A DNA stretch of 60,190 nucleotides from Lachnospiraceae bacterium (GTDB lineage Bacteria > Bacillota > Clostridia > Lachnospirales > Lachnospiraceae): the NCBI GenBank assembly GCA_017935565.1, contig JAGBHK010000035.1, forward strand, positions 1-60,190, in the 5' to 3' direction. This document shows positions 17,704 to 25,914 of this stretch, piece after piece. A model generated the notes under the pieces. That model was not told the origin of the DNA. It made no database searches and saw nothing but the letters and a program-made list of their open reading frames with translations. Position 1 is the first letter of the stretch. Every line of letters starts with the position of its first letter. The position numbers and the translations under genes were made by a program.

Positions 17704-20700
17704 TTATTCTATTGTGTATGTCTTTGTATCATCAATTGTCATAAACAACGAACCACCATCATTTGGTCCTATGACACCTGTAAATGAAATGCTAGATGGA
17801 GCTTCTGTTAATCCAATGTCCGCTAAATCAACTACATTTAAGAGCACACAACCTGTGTCTGTATCTGTATCAGAACTAAATGTACCAAGTGCCATATAAC
17901 TTCTTACAACACTTGTACCTTCAATAAGTGTGTTAGTTGCATTCCAACCGATTGGATTTGCCCATGTATCTTGATATACATGACTACCAACACTATATGT
18001 TGTACTGTCAATAACAACCTTACCTTCAGCATTGATACCATTATACCATTCATACCCCTGTAAACCATCACAGTGAATTACACTAGATTTTACAACATAC
18101 ATTGCGTATAACTTTGTTCCTTCAACCTTGAACCAAGCTGTAGAGTTTGCGTTTTCTACTGTTGTTGCAATCTGTGTATATGCTGTATCAGCTGATAATG
18201 ATAAATCATATGATACATTCTGTGTTGCTAAGGTTTCTGTTCCTGCTACCATAGCCACATCATATGAACCTACATTTTTGTGCCATCCACCAACTTCTGC
18301 AACTGTCAATACAACTGTACAATCTGTTGCTCCATATGTGATTGACTTAACTGTAACCTTATCAACTACTGTGTTTGCTGCAACTTCTGTTCCATTAACA
18401 GTTACTTTGTATGTGCTTAAATCAGCATCACCTGTAAATGTTACTGTTACATCACTTGCTTTATCAAGGTATGCTGTACCTGTAGAAGTTGCTGTAACTG
18501 TTGGTAATGTTGGTTCTTCTACCTCTGGAAATTCAACTTCGTCAAGAAGTTCTACAGTAATAGAGTCAACATCATACTTACCAACACCTCTACCTACGAG
18601 AACATCAATACCACCAAGTGTACCTGTACCATCGATAATTACAACGCCTTCATAGTAAACTGTTGAGCTGTTTGCTGCATCTTTGATAACAACAAGTGCT
18701 TTACCTTCATTAGTATCAACATCTGCTGTAATATTTACCCATGCACCTACAGGAATTGTAATTTCTGTATTATTTGCATCGTTGATTGTCCACTTATTCT
18801 GTTTAGTAGTATTTGTCTGGTTAGCTGCAGTTCCTTCCGGTGGTCTATTTGTAAGTTTTACAATATATCCGCTATTTATATCTGAGCTAGCAGTACGTGT
18901 AACATCTGTTCCAGCAATTGCAAACATACTTACTGAACGCTGTGTTAAAACACCTGCTGTAAGTGTTGCATCCAAAGATACTCTATATGTACCTGAAACA
19001 TTTGCTTCTGAATCAAATGTCATATATGCTGTTCTATTTCCACTACCACCATCACTTATAACATGAACATAATTTCCTCTTTCAGTTCCATCATTTTCGA
19101 TAGTGTATTTTGATAACATAGATGTAGTTGGTGAATTCCAAGCTGCTAAATTACCTAATGTAAAGAATTCGTACCATACATAATCAGATGTATCAACATT
19201 TTCTTCTGGTATTCCAAGTACAGAGATTGTAACATCACTTACTGTTCCCTTGAAAGCACCTTCCCAGAAACCGCCCCAACCTAAGTTAAGAACTGTTGCT
19301 GTGTTATTTAAATATGATAAAACATTTAAGTATGATATAGCAGCGTCAATCTGACCTGGAACTTCATCAGTTGGTACATCAGTATTACTATATACTAATT
19401 GACCATCTACATAATATTCAAATCCCATAACTGTGATTTTAACTTCTACATCACATTCATCTGAGATAAAGTTTGTACCTGATGTCCATCTTACACTTTC
19501 TGCATATGAGCCATTGTGTAAGTTAGCATCAAAGAATCCATTTGCATTGTAGCCAAGGTAAGCTGTATCATTTACCCAAAGACCACCTGTTGCATTTGTG
19601 TTAAATGAAACGATATTGTTTGTCCAAGCTTCTACTGATGCATCTGAAACATGGAATTTTATTGATACACCACTGTTAATGTTGAGACCAACAACGTTAT
19701 TCTTGTTTAATGGATTCTGATACTGGTATGTACCCTTTACAGCTGATGATAAATCAATACCATCTTCTGCATATGTCCAAATAACCTTATCTTCTGTTGT
19801 ATCATATTCTGCAAATACTTTTACAGGGAATTCCTTTTCAACACTTGCTTCACCATATGTTACAGTAGCTGTCATTGTTACAACTGTATCTACAGCTGGT
19901 CTTGTAACTGTACCGTTATTTGCAATTATTGCTGTATTTGATGATTCCCAAGTAATAGTTGTTGCATTTAAACCTGTTGCAGGAAGTGTAATATCAGCCA
20001 TTGCACCAATTGGCATTGTAAGAGCTTCTGCTGCTTCATTTGCTAAATCTTCGTCAGCACCTGCAAGTCTGTAACCCCATACATTGATTTCATCTGAACC
20101 AAGAACAGTGAATGTCATAGTTCTTGTTGAAGACTCTTCCATCTTCTGCTCAATAAATACACCTTTGTATGTTGCATTACCAAGTCCCATTGTTACATAT
20201 GGAGCACCATCTGTACCAAATTCCCATGTACCTGTTAAATCACCTGAAACTGTACCATCTTCTTCTAACATAATGTTAACTGATGTTACACATTCTTTGT
20301 TTTCATAATCAATACCAAGCTTATGAACAAGAACGCTGTATGCACCTACAACATCTGCAGTTTCAACTGCTGTAAGTGTTTCATTGTAATATTCAAATGG
20401 AGCTGTTACCAACCATCCATCTTCATTTACAAACTGCTGATGTACTCTAACCTGATGTCCTTCACCCTGATTATCAAATCTTGTATGGTAAATTACATAC
20501 ATCTTTCCATCATCGTCAAGCAATGCAGAGTTATGACCCTGTGCTGTATATCCGTAATCCATGTAATCCCACTTATAGTATGACATTACTCTGTTACCGA
20601 TTGTATAGTTAATGTTGTTTCTTGCTGATGTGTATCTAGCATCATCACCTGATAAGTCAACATAAGGACCTGTTACATCTTCTGAACGGAATACTCTCAT

Positions 20701-22095
20701 GTTGTAACCGCCATTAGCTGTTAATCCACCAAGTGTTACGTATAAGTAGTAATATCCATCATTGTATTCAATGTATGGAGCTTCACCTGATACATGCTGT
20801 CCACCAGCAATCTTAATACCCTGATATTCATCAGATTCATTGTCAATTGTTTCATATGTGTGAGAAGCAAGTCTCATACCTGTTGTAGGATCAAGTTCGA
20901 TCATATAAAGTCCACCAAACCATGAACCATATACCATCCACATCTTTCCATCTTCATCATAGAATACACATGGGTCAATAGCATTCATACCATATGTACG
21001 GTTACCATTTCTGTTCTGTGTATATCTTGCTGGGAAATCTGTTCCTGAATATACATCATAGAAATCTGTTTCTGCTGCTTCATCTGCATTCTGGAAACCT
21101 GAATATACTACAGGACCTACTACTGTCCAATCACCTTCAAGGCTGTCTGCTGTAAGCATAACAACTGATGTATACCAGTAGTCACCGTTAACGCTCATGT
21201 ACATACACCATTTGCCTAACTCTTCATTATAGATAACATCTGGTGCCCAAAGGTTACCTGATACATTGTATCCATTTGCGTTACCCTGGTTACCACCCTT
21301 AGCTGACCATTCTGCTGCATCAGCGAAAAGTGTTGCATAATCTCTGTTAATATTATTTGTGAAAGTTGTCCAGTTAATTAAGTCTTCTGACTTAGCCCAA
21401 GCCATATGTGAACCAAAGATATAGTACATACCTGTTTCAGGGTCCTTTACGATACTTGGATCATGAACTGTTACATGCTTAATAGCTTCTGTTTCAGCAT
21501 CTGTTGTATCATCGTCATCTGTTGCAGAATCGCTAGTTGTATATGTAACCTTAGCAATAATATCTGCTTTTTCATCACCTATAGTGATTGTCTTCTTAGC
21601 TGTAATTTCCTTCTGTGCTGCTGAAACCATACTTGGAACAAGTAAGCTTGCAACTGCAACTAATAACACAATAGCACCGATGTTTGCAATGTTATTCATC
21701 TTTTTAGACTTAGCAACAAAGATAACAACACATGCTGCTATAGCTAAAATAACGAACACCCAAACCATAGCACTATCACCTGTGTTAGGAATAGCATCAG
21801 AAGGTTCACTTTCAACTACTGCTTCAACATTTGCTTCTTTAGTAGCACCTGCTGCAAGACTAGCAATAGTCATCTCTTTTTCAAAACCTTCCGCAAGTTC
21901 CATTCCAGCTGGTAAAGTAATTTCTACCTTTACATCTGTAATAGTCTTGTCAGTATTGTTTGTAACTTTTACTGTTACTTCTGCCTTTTCGCCGACATCA
22001 TATGTTTCTTTATCTGTAACAATCTCAACTGTTAAATCTTCAGTTGTTGCTGCCATCATAGATGGAACCATTCCAACTACCATAGCCACAGACAA
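17704..22095 (-). CDS. Giant exported GH43 arabinanase-like protein (start disrupted)
   Basis: Predicted extracellular endo-arabinanase (1463 codons from the TTG at 22095). Residues 20-98 form a beta-sandwich module. An internal sorting-like IPNTGD (102-107), a membrane span (109-127) and KSKK follow. A second hydrophobic segment (138-159) ends in VSAA. The GH43 five-bladed domain starts near 208. Candidate catalytic residues are Asp212 (HDPSIV), the Asp of NLWAPDV and the Glu of SGEAPYI. A Big-like domain (TGLNATTITWESSNTAI) and several beta-sandwich, probably sugar-binding, modules complete the chain. The natural ATG is at 22131 with AGGAGG 6 nt upstream, but codon 6 is TAG. Without it the signal peptide loses its basic head, so this copy may be silent or weak. 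Confidence 0.85.
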   Translation of the reverse strand: MSVAMVVGMVPSMMAATTEDLTVEIVTDKETYDVGEKAEVTVKVTNNTDKTITDVKVEITLPAGMELAEGFEKEMTIASLAAGATKEANVEAVVESEPSDAIPNTGDSAMVWVFVILAIAACVVIFVAKSKKMNNIANIGAIVLLVAVASLLVPSMVSAAQKEITAKKTITIGDEKADIIAKVTYTTSDSATDDDDTTDAETEAIKHVTVHDPSIVKDPETGMYYIFGSHMAWAKSEDLINWTTFTNNINRDYATLFADAAEWSAKGGNQGNANGYNVSGNLWAPDVIYNEELGKWCMYMSVNGDYWYTSVVMLTADSLEGDWTVVGPVVYSGFQNADEAAETDFYDVYSGTDFPARYTQNRNGNRTYGMNAIDPCVFYDEDGKMWMVYGSWFGGLYMIELDPTTGMRLASHTYETIDNESDEYQGIKIAGGQHVSGEAPYIEYNDGYYYLYVTLGGLTANGGYNMRVFRSEDVTGPYVDLSGDDARYTSARNNINYTIGNRVMSYYKWDYMDYGYTAQGHNSALLDDDGKMYVIYHTRFDNQGEGHQVRVHQQFVNEDGWLVTAPFEYYNETLTAVETADVVGAYSVLVHKLGIDYENKECVTSVNIMLEEDGTVSGDLTGTWEFGTDGAPYVTMGLGNATYKGVFIEQKMEESSTRTMTFTVLGSDEINVWGYRLAGADEDLANEAAEALTMPIGAMADITLPATGLNATTITWESSNTAIIANNGTVTRPAVDTVVTMTATVTYGEASVEKEFPVKVFAEYDTTEDKVIWTYAEDGIDLSSAVKGTYQYQNPLNKNNVVGLNINSGVSIKFHVSDASVEAWTNNIVSFNTNATGGLWVNDTAYLGYNANGFFDANLHNGSYAESVRWTSGTNFISDECDVEVKITVMGFEYYVDGQLVYSNTDVPTDEVPGQIDAAISYLNVLSYLNNTATVLNLGWGGFWEGAFKGTVSDVTISVLGIPEENVDTSDYVWYEFFTLGNLAAWNSPTTSMLSKYTIENDGTERGNYVHVISDGGSGNRTAYMTFDSEANVSGTYRVSLDATLTAGVLTQRSVSMFAIAGTDVTRTASSDINSGYIVKLTNRPPEGTAANQTNTTKQNKWTINDANNTEITIPVGAWVNITADVDTNEGKALVVIKDAANSSTVYYEGVVIIDGTGTLGGIDVLVGRGVGKYDVDSITVELLDEVEFPEVEEPTLPTVTATSTGTAYLDKASDVTVTFTGDADLSTYKVTVNGTEVAANTVVDKVTVKSITYGATDCTVVLTVAEVGGWHKNVGSYDVAMVAGTETLATQNVSYDLSLSADTAYTQIATTVENANSTAWFKVEGTKLYAMYVVKSSVIHCDGLQGYEWYNGINAEGKVVIDSTTYSVGSHVYQDTWANPIGWNATNTLIEGTSVVRSYMALGTFSSDTDTDTGCVLLNVVDLADIGLTEAPSSISFTGVIGPNDGGSLFMTIDDTKTYTIE

Positions 22096-22131
22096 GAGTA
22101 CGGCGAAAAATCTCTAAGAGATTTTCTTCAT
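22096..22131 (-). other. Broken signal-peptide start of the GH43 gene (in-frame TAG)
   Basis: ATG AAG AAA ATC TCT TAG, then codons for R-F-F-A-V-L, run in frame into the GH43 ORF. Read through, they give a perfect signal peptide (MKKIS-stop-RFFAVLLSVAMVVG...). The TAG (22114-22116) lies in a near-palindrome, aaaatctctaagagatttt. Confidence 0.85.
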
Positions 22132-22201
22132 AATTTACCTCCTATTTACCAATTTAATGCAACAATATTTGCATTATTTTGCGCTTCGCGCAGTTTATAC
22201 A

Positions 22202-22230
22202 ATTTTAACATATTTTTTATTTTTTATCAA
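22202..22230 (-). promoter_or_regulatory. Promoter of the GH43 gene
   Basis: On the minus strand -35 TTGATA (22225-22230), a 17-bp spacer and -10 TAAAAT (22202-22207). The leader then contains a small GCGC-GAA-GCGC hairpin (about 22181-22191). Confidence 0.65.
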
Positions 22231-22252
22231 TATTTCTATACATTTTTACTAA

Positions 22253-23401
22253 TTAAACTTTTTTATCCATAAAAATGTACTCATCATTTGAATAAAATTC
22301 ATCAAACATTAATTTCTCTGCAAGTCTTATAGATGCCACATTTTCTTTTTTCACAGTTATATTGACACTATCAAGCCCAAAATCTCTTATGTAATCCATT
22401 ATTTCAGCGCTAGCCTCGTATGCATATCCTTGTCTTCGATGATTTTCTTCAATGAAATATCCTAATTCGAAATCGCCATTTACTTTTCTATCAATCCCAA
22501 CAATACCAATAACTTCGTCACTTTCTTTCAACTGTGCCACCCACAAGCCAAATCCAAGGAATTTATATGAATTATTTCTGTAATCGATTATATATTTTTC
22601 AAGGTCTGTATCCGTTATATTTTCAAGGTTTAAAGCTTCTTTTATCAATTCCTTACATACAGGGTCTTTTGCATCTTCCTTTTGCATTTCCCTTAAATTA
22701 AGCCTGTCCGTATCAAGGGCAATATATGGCTCATCAAAACAGTGAGCATGCACCATATGAAGAAAATTTTCGTCAATTCCTTCATAAGACTCAAATAGAT
22801 AATCCGCTTTTGACAAATCCTGATTCCCTGAATTTGGATTTATAAAGCCAAGGCAAGCCATTCCTGCATTTTTTGCAGCAAGCACACCATTCTTGGAATC
22901 CTCTATAACCAAACATTCGCATGGTTTTACCCCCAATCGTTTGGCTGCTTCTAAAAATATGTCTGGGCTAGGCTTTGGATTTTCAACTTCTGTTCCGCTT
23001 ACTAATTGTTCGAACTCGTCGGTTATTCCCAAATTATCCATATTTCTCTTAATATTCTTTAAATATGACGAAGACGCCACAGCCAATTTGTAGTGGTCGC
23101 TTAGACCACATACAAATTCTGCAACGCCCTCTATTTGTTCATATCCATCAGTATCAATAAGTTCTTCCTTGATTTCATCCGCCATAAGTTTTAGTTCCTC
23201 GGCTGTATATCCATCAATTCCAAAATCATTTTTCATCTTCTCCCACAAATATTTCACTGTGGAACCGATAAATTGCTTATAATACTCATATTTAAGTTCA
23301 ATATTAAACTTGTTAAGAAGCAAAATCCTATTAGCCTCGTAATGCAATGGCTCACTATCTATAAGCACGCCATCCATATCGAATATTACGGCTTTTAGCA
23401 T
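22253..23401 (-). CDS. HAD phosphatase (beta-phosphoglucomutase-like) fused to GNAT acetyltransferase
   Basis: Two-domain cytoplasmic enzyme of 382 aa. Residues 1-215 are a class IA HAD hydrolase with nucleophile Asp8 and Asp10 (FDMDGVLID), Thr/Ser motif II (ASSS, near 109), Lys143 (NPKPSP) and acidic motif IV (IEDSKNG, near 167), closest in style to beta-phosphoglucomutase/PgmB. Residues 226-382 are a GNAT domain opening with LDTDRLNLREMQ and containing the acetyl-CoA-loop-like ENHRRQGYAYEAS, as in RimJ/RimL N-acetyltransferases. It overlaps the cyclophilin gene by 7 bp and ends the srtB-glnN run. Substrates of both halves are unknown. Confidence 0.88.
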   Translation of the reverse strand: MLKAVIFDMDGVLIDSEPLHYEANRILLLNKFNIELKYEYYKQFIGSTVKYLWEKMKNDFGIDGYTAEELKLMADEIKEELIDTDGYEQIEGVAEFVCGLSDHYKLAVASSSYLKNIKRNMDNLGITDEFEQLVSGTEVENPKPSPDIFLEAAKRLGVKPCECLVIEDSKNGVLAAKNAGMACLGFINPNSGNQDLSKADYLFESYEGIDENFLHMVHAHCFDEPYIALDTDRLNLREMQKEDAKDPVCKELIKEALNLENITDTDLEKYIIDYRNNSYKFLGFGLWVAQLKESDEVIGIVGIDRKVNGDFELGYFIEENHRRQGYAYEASAEIMDYIRDFGLDSVNITVKKENVASIRLAEKLMFDEFYSNDEYIFMDKKV

Positions 23402-23910
23402 TTTTCTGGTTCTCCATATTCTTCTCCAAAAGTATCAACTGTTACTTTTGCCATTTTCTGTGTCTGAAGTGGTCTGTCAGAATAATCTGTATCACATTCT
23501 GCAATTTTATTTACAACATCCATACCTTCGATAACCTTACCAAATGCAGCATACTGGCCATCAAGATGTGGTGAATTCTTGTGCATAATGAAGAACTGTG
23601 AACCAGCTGAATCTGGATGCATAGCTCTTGCCATAGATAATACACCTTCTGTATGCTTTAAATTGTTTTCAAAACCATTGTACGCAAATTCACCTTTAAT
23701 GCTGTAGCCTGGGCCACCCATTCCTGTTCCATCAGGACAACCGCCCTGAATCATAAAGTTTTCAATTACTCTGTGGAAAATAAGTCCGTCATAATATCCC
23801 TTGCTTACAAGTGATACGAAATTCTTTACAGAATTTGGTGCAATTTCAGGATATAACTCCGCTTTAATAATATCTCCGTTTTCCATTTCAAATGTTACTA
23901 TTGGGTTCAT
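23395..23910 (-). CDS. Cyclophilin-type peptidyl-prolyl cis-trans isomerase
   Basis: Cytoplasmic cyclophilin (171 aa) catalysing proline isomerisation during folding. Visible family signatures are NSVKNFVSLVSKGYYDGLIF, FHRVIENFMIQGGCPDG (catalytic Arg), and GVLSMARAMHPDSAGSQFFI. The frame is open to 23967, but that stretch (DEATAAAADEDKKERNK) overlaps the end of the TPM gene; AAAGGA precedes the ATG at 23910, giving the usual length. No signal peptide is present. Confidence 0.94.
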   Translation of the reverse strand: MNPIVTFEMENGDIIKAELYPEIAPNSVKNFVSLVSKGYYDGLIFHRVIENFMIQGGCPDGTGMGGPGYSIKGEFAYNGFENNLKHTEGVLSMARAMHPDSAGSQFFIMHKNSPHLDGQYAAFGKVIEGMDVVNKIAECDTDYSDRPLQTQKMAKVTVDTFGEEYGEPEKC

Positions 23911-23929
23911 ATTTTTATTCCTTTCTTTT

Positions 23930-24799
23930 TTATCTTCGTCTGCTGCCGCCGCCGTGGCTTCGTCCACCGCTACTTCTGTGGGATGAACCGCCTACACGAC
24001 CACCGCTGCCACCGCTTGAACTACTGCTTTCAATTTTAACTCTTGAAACCGTTGTTCTTATAAAATTATCATAATTATTATACATTTTGAAACTATTTTG
24101 TCTAAAATAAGTTCCACCGTCAACTGTCATCTTATTCTTGTATGATGAATTCATAGCACAAATAGCTATAATTGTGATAACAAGAGATATAAACAAACTT
24201 AATATTATAGAATCGCCAAGATTTTTTTCTCGTCCATATTCATTATAGTCTGCAACCATTTCATCAGCATATCTATATTCACCTGCATACCACTTATCCA
24301 AGACTTCGTCAACGCCCTCCCAGTGTTCAAAATCCAACACTATCTTTTGCGTTGCTTCCATCATATCAAGCAAACAATCATAATAATTATAATCTTTAAA
24401 TTCAGTCCAGCCTGCATCAAGAATTTTTTCTACATCATCATCGTCAATATACAATATACCAAGGCCCGCTGTAGATATACATACCTCACCATATCTTGGG
24501 TCCTCGCTTATTAAAAATAACACACCAGAACCATACTCAAATTCATAACCAAACTTTCCCTGGTCATAAAAATCATCCGCATACTGTTGCACAGTGCGGT
24601 TTCCTAAAGTTTTTGTAGTTAACACCACTATGTCAAGTTCAGTCTTTTTCGCCATGGATTCGCATTTTTCCTGAATCTTTTCTTCTTCTGATTCAGAAAG
24701 CAAGTCACCCATATCAAAAACTCTTGTTTCTCCCTCTGTAAAACCGCATGTCATCAAAAACATAAATGCAGTTGTAAGAGCAATAAATAATTTTTTCAT
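23930..24799 (-). CDS. TPM-domain membrane protein with Ser/Gly/Arg tail
   Basis: Exported, membrane-tethered TPM_phosphatase-family protein (289 aa). The signal peptide covers residues 1-21 (MKKLFIALTTAFMFLMTCGF). The TPM domain follows (VFDMGDLLSESEEEKIQEKC...TELDIVVLTTKTLG...YADDFYDQGKFGYEFEYGSGVLFLIS). One membrane span lies near 198-217 (DSIILSLFISLVITIIAICA), then a cytoplasmic tail ending in SSSSSGGSGGR...RSSGGRSHGGG. Many family members end in a Gly/Ser-rich tail. The frame is open to 24889, but GGGGG 6 nt before the ATG at 24799 sets the start. It is 11 bp after the zinc-ribbon gene and probably partners it. Confidence 0.88.
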   Translation of the reverse strand: MKKLFIALTTAFMFLMTCGFTEGETRVFDMGDLLSESEEEKIQEKCESMAKKTELDIVVLTTKTLGNRTVQQYADDFYDQGKFGYEFEYGSGVLFLISEDPRYGEVCISTAGLGILYIDDDDVEKILDAGWTEFKDYNYYDCLLDMMEATQKIVLDFEHWEGVDEVLDKWYAGEYRYADEMVADYNEYGREKNLGDSIILSLFISLVITIIAICAMNSSYKNKMTVDGGTYFRQNSFKMYNNYDNFIRTTVSRVKIESSSSSGGSGGRVGGSSHRSSGGRSHGGGSRRR

Positions 24800-24810
24800 A
24801 CCGTACCCCC

Positions 24811-25872
24811 TTACACCACAATCATTCCAAGGATAAATCCTGCTGCCATTAACGCTGCAAACACTCCGGCAAAAATACCTACAAACCATCTAAACATAAG
24901 TTTTTTGCTCTTTGGTCTTTCGGCAACAATCTTACCGGTTTGACCATTCATTGTAAACGTATGAATTTTTCCATTGTATTTATAACTCATTATCCATATT
25001 GGAAATAATACGTAATCCGCCTTTTCCTTCGTCATTACAATGTTTTTATGACTAATGTTAACTGAATTGTAGCCTTTAATAGTATTTCTGGCTGCTGTCA
25101 TAATATAATCTTCTATACGATTTTCTACTCTAGAAGCCATCTGTCCGCTATCATAAGAATATTTGTCCGCATAAAAGCCCGAAATATATGGCATTTTAAA
25201 AGGTACCATCTCGTCATAATTAAACGGCTCTAATAAATCCATTGTATTATCAGCTAATTTTTCAGAGGCATCCGCAGGTATCTTATTGTATGCTATTCCA
25301 AATTCTCTGGCTATATCATAATAAGATGTGTATGTGCACATATACGAGCCTTCTCGTGTCGTTTTAACTTTAGTTGCGGTAGCATGAATTTTAGCATCGC
25401 CATTGTAGTCATATACCCAAAATGGTGCATACATTCCTGTGATTTTTTCAAGCATCGCCTCACTCTTAAACTCCTTAGGAGTGAAGTAACCACCTGCATT
25501 AATCCAATTTTTATATGCCTGCTGTGCCTGTTTTTTATCAATTTTAAATGGTATTACATAGCCTGGCGCAAGCACACCCTCGAATCTGTTTTTAATCAAG
25601 GTAGGATTACCACAATAACTACAAAATGTTGCGGATGTATGCTCATCTGTGAGAACTTCCGCCCCACAAGTATTGCATGTATATACATCCATATCAACCA
25701 TTTCGTCTACATTTTCAGTTTTGTCTTCAAATTTAACATTATAATTTTCTAACTGTGATTCAGCTTCTTCTACAGTCATTATATTGCCACAATATTCGCA
25801 AGTCATCTTCTGTAATTCGCTGTTAAACTCAATTGGTGCATCACAATTAGGGCATTTACAAATATTAACCAT
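24811..25872 (-). CDS. Double zinc-ribbon membrane protein
   Basis: 353 aa. Two zinc ribbons lie at the N-terminus: CPNCDAPI...CEYCGN (residues 7-34) and CNTCGAEVL...CSYCGN (near 66-92). A long alpha-beta region follows (YVIPFKIDKKQAQQAYKNWI; GMYAPFWVYDYNGDA; VLFPIWIMSYKYNGKIHTFTMNGQTGKI). Hydrophobic spans occupy the last 30 residues. This is the TFIIB-type zinc ribbon protein that commonly neighbours TPM genes; the biochemical role is unknown. GGAGG lies 7 nt before the ATG. Confidence 0.82.
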   Translation of the reverse strand: MVNICKCPNCDAPIEFNSELQKMTCEYCGNIMTVEEAESQLENYNVKFEDKTENVDEMVDMDVYTCNTCGAEVLTDEHTSATFCSYCGNPTLIKNRFEGVLAPGYVIPFKIDKKQAQQAYKNWINAGGYFTPKEFKSEAMLEKITGMYAPFWVYDYNGDAKIHATATKVKTTREGSYMCTYTSYYDIAREFGIAYNKIPADASEKLADNTMDLLEPFNYDEMVPFKMPYISGFYADKYSYDSGQMASRVENRIEDYIMTAARNTIKGYNSVNISHKNIVMTKEKADYVLFPIWIMSYKYNGKIHTFTMNGQTGKIVAERPKSKKLMFRWFVGIFAGVFAALMAAGFILGMIVV

Positions 25873-25893
25873 TGATTACCCTCCATTTAACCA

Positions 25894-25909
25894 TAGGGGT
25901 TTCCCCCTA
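25894..25909 (-). other. GC-rich hairpin between glnN and the zinc-ribbon gene
   Basis: agggg (25895-25899) pairs with cccct (25904-25908) around a 4-nt loop in the 42-bp gap. No T-run follows, so it is more likely an mRNA stability element or pause site than a terminator. Confidence 0.45.
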
Positions 25910-25914
25910 ACCTT

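Noticed and set aside
23911-23967. N-terminal extension of the cyclophilin (MDEATAAAADEDKK...)
   Set aside because: Overlaps the end of the TPM gene, lacks a ribosome site, and the ATG at 23910 gives the normal family length.
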